From NCBI GenBank assembly GCA_034401795.1, contig CM067360.1, positions 118,894,279 to 118,958,278 of the forward strand: a stretch of 64,000 nt of DNA, given 5' to 3'. Below, piece by piece: positions 59,006 to 64,000 of this stretch. How positions within the stretch are numbered: position 1 is the stretch's first letter; each line of letters starts with the position of its first letter. The position numbers were made by a program, and so were the translations under genes. The notes under the pieces were generated by a model. That model was given only the letters and a program-made list of their open reading frames with translations, made no database searches and was not told the DNA's origin. Source of the stretch: Chaetoderma sp. LZ-2023a. Taxonomy: Eukaryota; Mollusca; Caudofoveata; Chaetodermatida; Chaetodermatidae.

Positions 59006-59645
59006 GTGTCACTAGTTACCTGACGTCACCATCAACATTACGTTACTCTGGCACATGTATTTAAACCACCTCGCCACACATGACTAGTATGGCTGAGGTA
59101 AATATGCAGATTAAGCATACAGATTGAATATCTTAGAAGTGTTTTTGAAGTGCAGCTGTTCCTACCATAGGCAGCATTATTTCAACGTTCAATTAGTTTC
59201 AAAATAATCAACAGTTTTCCAACAATTGATTATTTGAAATTGTGACTGCGCGCATCCATGGTCCAACGTATATAACTCAATTCAAGCGCCCTTACATAGT
59301 ACGCCGGGCATATATAGATATGAGGGTCATATACGTATACACAGATTCTTCATTTTCGTGGGGGTGGTGGGGTGGGGTGGAAACGGTTATGTCATTGCAA
59401 TAGCCGTCGAAGCAGACATGGGCAGTAATAAGTACACTAATCACTGTCCAGATAGCTGTCGGCATCGTATAGCCGTTCTAAGAAGAGCAGGGTTGCGCTT
59501 CATGACTGTAGTTAAATTAAGTTTTATGTTCTAATAATGTACATGCCACTCAGCGAACCCTGAGAATGGCCATTAATGTCACTATCACTGATGTATATGC
59601 ATGTTTATTTAGGTTTACTTAGCGCGAATATAGAACAACGGTGAC
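59006..59645 (-). repeat. Diverged hairpin/CRE MITE followed by F9 copy 2
   Basis: 59,015-59,320 keeps CCTGACGTCACCATCAAC, a decayed palindrome (CTACCATAGGCAGC) and CCGGGCATATATAG. 59,320-59,645 is paralogous to 44,492-44,765 (GATAGCTGTCGGCATCGT, ATGTCACTATCACTGATGTA). Confidence 0.5.
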
Positions 59646-60468
59646 AACCCCCCTCCCCCCCCCCACGCCCACAACCACCCCACCCCACCCCCACCCCAGG
59701 GAAAGCCTCACACATAATGTCGACTAAGTTAAACAAACTTGGGATGAATGATATAGCTGGCTATGTTAGCTCATAAATAACTTAGCATATAATGTTGAAT
59801 ATTTTTTAAATAATTGGCTTGGATGACATGTCTAAGGCAGCAATGTCTTCCACTTCGACTATGTTCAACATATTTAACAGAGCATTTCTTTCATCGTGTT
59901 CAAAACTGTACTAACTAACATGTGTATGTGTTGTTTTGTATAGGAAACATGTTAACTTATGTATAAGCTGTATGTATATTTTAGCTCACTGACTCTGGGG
60001 ACTCGTTGTACAGTTTACATATGGTGTAGGAGACATTATTCTGCATACTTTCGTAATCTAATGTGTACGCGAGTGATATTGTTTAGGTCGTGACGGGCGA
60101 GAGGTGTATTGTAATTAACTAGGTTATGCGCACTTGCTTATCTGTATGGACTTCACTTGTTTTAAGATACCCTAGGGAGAGAAAACATGTACGTGTGCAA
60201 TACCATGTTAATAATGAGTTCTCGGAGAGTTAGGTCCGTCAGAATAATTGTGCGTATGGGTACAATTAATGCTATATAAGGCGCACATCATGCCGACTTC
60301 ACAGTGAATCGATCCATATCAAGCCAATTCAATTCAACTGTACTACTCCCATGATATGTCCAAAGTAGGTGGGCGATCGTAATTGCCACCTACATGTCTG
60401 TGACGCACCACATTAGTGTGCCCTTCAAACAGACACGGACATGGACTGAAAATTGCATATTTTTTCAT
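59646..60468. other. C-rich tract, otherwise nothing recognised
   Basis: 59,648-59,699 is a poly-C and CCACCC tract. Palindrome debris lies at about 59,790-59,882. No gene recognised. Confidence 0.4.
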
Positions 60469-60469
60469 G

Positions 60470-60805
60470 TAGGCTCTCAATTGAGGAGTTCATTTCTAGC
60501 TATACTTCGAACATTTTAGCAAAGCTCGGTCAATCTTTGACGTGTGCTGGAATCGTTTTGAAGCTTGGAAACCTGAATTCCAAGAATCTAAATTTCACGG
60601 TAAATATACAATTGTTGCCTCATTTAACTCCCTGTCAAATACATTTCAAGGATTCAACATGCCGCTTGCTAAGTTGCAAATTCATCAACTGCATACGCAT
60701 CCTCCAGTGTCGTGACTTATTGTTAGATGTTCGCGTCACAGCTATGTCATATTGATTGTGACATGAGCTAACGTGTGCCGAATGATTGTATTATGACGTC
60801 AGATA
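60470..60805 (+). mobile_element. Strongly diverged hairpin/CRE MITE
   Basis: Order conserved: TTCTAGCTATACTTC, TAGCAAAGCTCGG, GTGCTGGAATCG, TTCCAAGAATCTAAATTTC, AAGGATTCAACATGCC, and TATTATGACGTCAGATAC near the right end. Confidence 0.5.
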
Positions 60806-60945
60806 CTTGTGTGGCACATTAGAGCCATCTAGTGCCAGTTGTCATATGCTGTTGATCTGCCAAAATGTGGCATCGCATATGCTTTTGTCACGACATTGTA
60901 TGTGCTGAAATAGGCAATGGTAGTAATTGTAGGAACCGCGTGACA

Positions 60946-62064
60946 ATATATACTGAACCAAAACAGTTTAGCAACACTGAGAATATTACTGTATACATGT
61001 TATTTAACAAAAACAATAAATTGATTCAAATATATTATTTAATTGATAGGCCATTTTCCAATTTGAACAACAGTCTTTTGTTACTGTAATGCTAGCATCG
61101 CGCCTTTAACACTGCATCATTCAACGGAAGGGTCCAATTTAAATAATGACACTGAGCTGTCAATACCTGTTGTGACCTCCGCGCGCATTAACCACCGCCG
61201 TGCATCGCTTTTTCATGCTTCGAATTAAGCACCTGATGTCACGAGGAGGAATCGCATCCCATTTCTGGAGCAGCTTCCAGCTCCCGCACGTTGTGAAGAT
61301 GGGGATGGTTATCACGCACCATACGGCCAAGAATGTCCCACACGTGTTCGATAGGAGACAGGTCCGGTGATCGCTCTGGCCAGTCCAACACCGGAACGTT
61401 GTTAGCCTCAGGAAATCACTGGTGACCCTAGCTGAATGAGGACGGGCGTTGTCTTGCTGGAACATAAAGTCTGCACGATGCTGCATAAAAGGGATGACAA
61501 CAGGGGCGACAACTTCCGCAGTGTAACGTCGAGCCGTTAAATTTCCGCGAATCACAATAAGATCTGTGTTGCCATTTTCATGGAGTCCAGCCCACACCAT
61601 GACACGGCCGCCACCGAATCCGTCGTGCTGAATGATGTTGGCTGCATCATACCGTTCTCCTAGACGTCGCCAAACTCGTTGCCTACCATCCGCCACATTC
61701 ACACCAAAACCTCGACTGAAGAAAACATGGCTCCATTGTTGAGCACGCCATCGCTGATGAGTTCTTGCCCATGCAAACCGATTCTCGATGTGACGCTCTG
61801 TTAACGTTCGTTATCTGCTTTTGCAATATGGTGAATTTTTGCCTTCGCTACCCGCCAATGTGGGCCAGTGCGTGAAAAAATGCATTTTCACATGCAGTAA
61901 GCGTGCGGCCGGGAAATGCAAGAAATGATTTACATTTCTTCATGATCAGAGATACATTACATTGACGAAACATGCCTGCACAATTGGTTATAAATGGACG
62001 CATAGTTTTAATTCAACAAACCAAACTTCACTGTTGCTAAACATTTTTGGCTCAGTATATGTAT
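60946..62064 (-). mobile_element. Decayed Tc1-like transposon with ~36-bp inverted ends
   Basis: 60,946-60,980 (ATATACTGAACCAAAACAG then TTTAGCAACACTGA) is the imperfect reverse complement of 62,028-62,064 (TCACTGTTGCTAAACATTTT then CTCAGTATATG). They flank the transposase remnant on both sides at distances expected for a deleted Tc1 element, about 1.1 kb in all. Confidence 0.6.
61160..61960 (-). pseudogene. Tc1-family (DD34E) transposase remnant
   Basis: The minus-strand open part 61,702-61,160 encodes the C-terminal half of a Tc1/IS630-type transposase, which cuts and pastes its own element in the nucleus. Visible are the GGGRVMVWAG block, FQQDNARPHSAR with the second catalytic Asp (codon 61,453-61,451), and the final MKKRCTAVVNARGGHNRY. 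Upstream, to about 61,850, the same strand reads RHIENRFAWARTHQRW and QQWSHVFFSRG. The usual SDESRF motif with the first Asp is destroyed by a small deletion. A one-base frameshift near 61,405 and a compensating indel near 61,270 interrupt the stretch with SPDLSPIEHVWD, which holds the Glu (61,347-61,349). The spacing between Asp and Glu is 34 residues once frames are followed. Clearly inactive; the N-terminal DNA-binding region is not recognisable. Confidence 0.88.
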
Positions 62065-62065
62065 A

Positions 62066-62470
62066 CTGCCAAACTGATCTCATGTGCTGAGTTGAATTTA
62101 TAAATACACTGAAATGTGTCCAATACTGAACCACCAAGAGACGGGAGCTTTGGCTCGGTGAAAGCTCGCGTGATACAAATGGCAATATACATGTACCCAG
62201 CAATAAAACAGAAATGTTCTATTAGCTTGCATGGGTGTGAAGTAATCATTGCAAACTAAATGAATAGACATGTATTTTCTTTTACTAGCAGTGGACACAA
62301 AGTATGCTATGCATCAGTTCAGCAATACGCTGATAGCCTACAACAGCCCTATTATCCATATACACCATTGGAACGTGTATTTGTGTTGGGGCTCTGCGCA
62401 CGTCCATGTTTGTTCTCTTGGACATATGTTTACCTGTTAAAAGACGAGATGTGGTTAAAATATCAAAATG
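62066..62470. other. No gene recognised
   Basis: No gene or recognised repeat; AT-rich. Confidence 0.35.
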
Positions 62471-62474
62471 TTGC

Positions 62475-62560
62475 TAATGGAATGTCCATTTACAGGCTAA
62501 GAAAAGACTAATGCTTGCAAATTTACCACAGGCCAATTGAAAAACATGTTTTCTTTTGAC
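62475..62560. mobile_element. Half-copy of foldback MITE family F6
   Basis: GGAATGTCCATTTACAGGC and AAGAAAAGACTAATGC followed by AAATTTACCACAGGCC match the left half of the family. Confidence 0.45.
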
Positions 62561-62934
62561 ATTCTTCAAGACCATGCGAGAGGCTGGCCTAGTCCGACAT
62601 GGCTATGGCAGTGTCAATACATATACACCTGTGCAACAGTTAAGCACCAGCAAAAACAATAGAACGTAGAAACATGATGGTACAACTAGGCTGCCATACT
62701 TTTTGTCCCCGCGTTAGCTGACATAATTCCAAGTACGAAATGCACATGCATGCATGACTTCACGCCGCTTGATGTCCGTGCGTGGCGGGAAACAGCACAC
62801 GTGTTCAGTTATGTAAAAGTCCAGTTTGAGGTGTAGAACATTACATACAGATTTAGGCGACAAGATTAGGAATTTTGTGTTCATGACCGTGGTTTATTTG
62901 TACAGAGAGAATTAGCTCTTGATTGTGAACCGCT

Positions 62935-63959
62935 ATGGCAAGACGAAGGTTAAGTGATCGTGTGAAATGGCAAATCATAGGCATGCATACCACTGGTATG
63001 TCATGCAGAGAGATTGGCAGACAGCTGAACATTAACCATACTGTAATCAGTCGTTTGATTGCAAAACATGGGCAAACTAACGAGGTGAAGGACAGGCCTA
63101 GATCTGGAAGACTGAAGAAGACTACTGCCCGTGATGATCGAGCCCTAGTACGCCTTGTTAGTAGTCTCCATTCACCAACAGCAGAGTGCTCAGCCAGCAA
63201 TGGGAAACGCGCAATAGAGTGTCAATGTCTACCGTCAAAAGGAGATTGTATGCTGCTGGCATGAAAGCTAGGAGACCTGTCAGACGTCCTCTCCTCACTG
63301 CACACCACAAAGAGGAGCGTCTGAGGTGGTGCAACGAAAGAAGACACTGGAACATGAGATCCTGGAGACGGGTACACTGGTCCGATGAAAGTCGGTTCCT
63401 GCTTCATGCCACAGATGGTCGAACTCGTGTATGGAGGTCCAGACGCACGGCGTACGACCAACATAACATCATGGAAGAAGTTCCATTTGGTGGAGGTTCC
63501 GTTATGATATGGGGGTGCATCTCATTTGATTGTAAGCTGGATCTGTTGACTGTACCTGGAACACTAAATGGACAAAGATATCAAGATTCCATACTGGATA
63601 GAGTTGTCGTCCCTCATTTTGTAAATCATGCACCTGGAACCCACCCTATATTCATGGATGACAACGCCCGACCACATCGTGCTAGAGCTGTGCATGAATA
63701 CCTCCGCCAGAATGCCATCGAAACCCTACCATGGCCAGCAAGGAGCCCTGACATGAACCCTATTGAGCCTATCTGGGACATTCTGGGAAACATGGTGAGA
63801 AGGAGGGATCCTCCTGTGCAGAACCTACAGGAATTAACAGACGCACTCCATCTTGAATGGCAACGAATACCACAATGGCGTATCAGTCGGTTGGTGACCA
63901 GCATGAGACGTCGTGTCCAGGCCGTCATCCAGGCACAAGGTGGATATACCCGGCATTAA
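62935..63959 (+). pseudogene. Tc1-like (DD34E) transposase with a single frameshift
   Basis: A nearly complete Tc1-family transposase in two overlapping frames. 62,935 to about 63,185 encodes the N-terminal part: a helix-turn-helix region (residues about 1-50, MSCREIGRQLNINHTVISRL) and an RPRSGR linker. From about 63,186 the next frame continues with QQWETRN, then the catalytic domain: HWSDESRF (first Asp at 63,384-63,386), FGGGSVMIWG, FMDDNARPH (second Asp at 63,660-63,662) and SPDMNPIEPIWD (Glu at 63,765-63,767). 34 residues separate the second Asp and the Glu. It ends GGYTRH then TAA. The combined length of about 340 residues is normal for the family. The frame change fits a one-base loss near 63,185. 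A sequencing error there would make the gene intact. The ATG at 62,935 opens the conserved N-terminus directly. The right end of the element lies outside the window, and its left end was not identified. Confidence 0.92.
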
Positions 63960-64000
63960 TAATGACAGTCTCAAACTCGTGCACAGATGTTAAACTTCGT

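Overview
The window looks like a gene-poor, repeat-dominated stretch of a eukaryotic, probably marine invertebrate, genome. A mollusc is my best guess. The grounds are Tc1/mariner transposons with a DD34E catalytic signature, a tRNA-derived SINE head, very long tetranucleotide and trinucleotide arrays, and many copies of short palindromic elements. I found no host protein-coding gene, rRNA or bona fide tRNA. The longest open frames lie in simple-sequence arrays, where all frames stay open for trivial reasons. The only real protein similarity is to two Tc1-family transposases at the right end (61.16-61.96 kb, minus, decayed; 62.94-63.96 kb, plus, one frameshift).

The dominant theme is one short non-autonomous element of about 400 bp, called here the hairpin/CRE MITE. 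It occurs about 28 times in both orientations at all grades of decay. Intact copies have ~14-bp terminal inverted repeats, a CTAGCTAAGCTCCACCC block, a GATCGATC block, a long central palindrome (arms about 45 nt) and a distal part with several TGACGTCA or TGACGT palindromes. Comparison of paralogous segments shows a filled site at 6428-6840 and empty sites near 3170 and 23,895, which is direct evidence of mobility.

Region by region: 0-2.2 kb has a SINE and a tandemly repeated segment. 2.2-12.8 kb holds copies of a composite repeat (body, hairpin/CRE MITE, second hairpin, then a GAAT/GAAC array). Two are in direct tandem (offset 2555 bp) and one is inverted, giving a ~4.2 kb imperfect palindrome. 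12.8-27.6 kb alternates a second repeat (degenerate GTCA/GTCG tetranucleotide plus 1-1.6 kb body) with reverse-oriented MITEs and a third repeat, and this order is duplicated about 11 kb apart. 27.6-42 kb is rich in MITE copies, several foldback families, a 21-bp minisatellite, a 492-bp element with 39-bp inverted repeats, and a five-copy GGAGTTGCGTT repeat. 42.6-44.8 and 53.3-55.3 kb (plus 59.3-59.6 kb) are paralogous segments with CTA/ACG arrays. 44.9-45.4 kb is a GGT array. The remainder is diverged MITE debris and unrecognised sequence.

Taken together, the window resembles a nest of non-autonomous elements in which a palindromic module sits at one side of a body and a microsatellite array at the other. 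That architecture recalls the pearl/DINE-1 (Helentron-associated) elements of molluscs and insects, but the short terminal inverted repeats argue for a TIR-type MITE core. All repeat calls rest on by-eye comparison inside the window, so edges are approximate unless stated.
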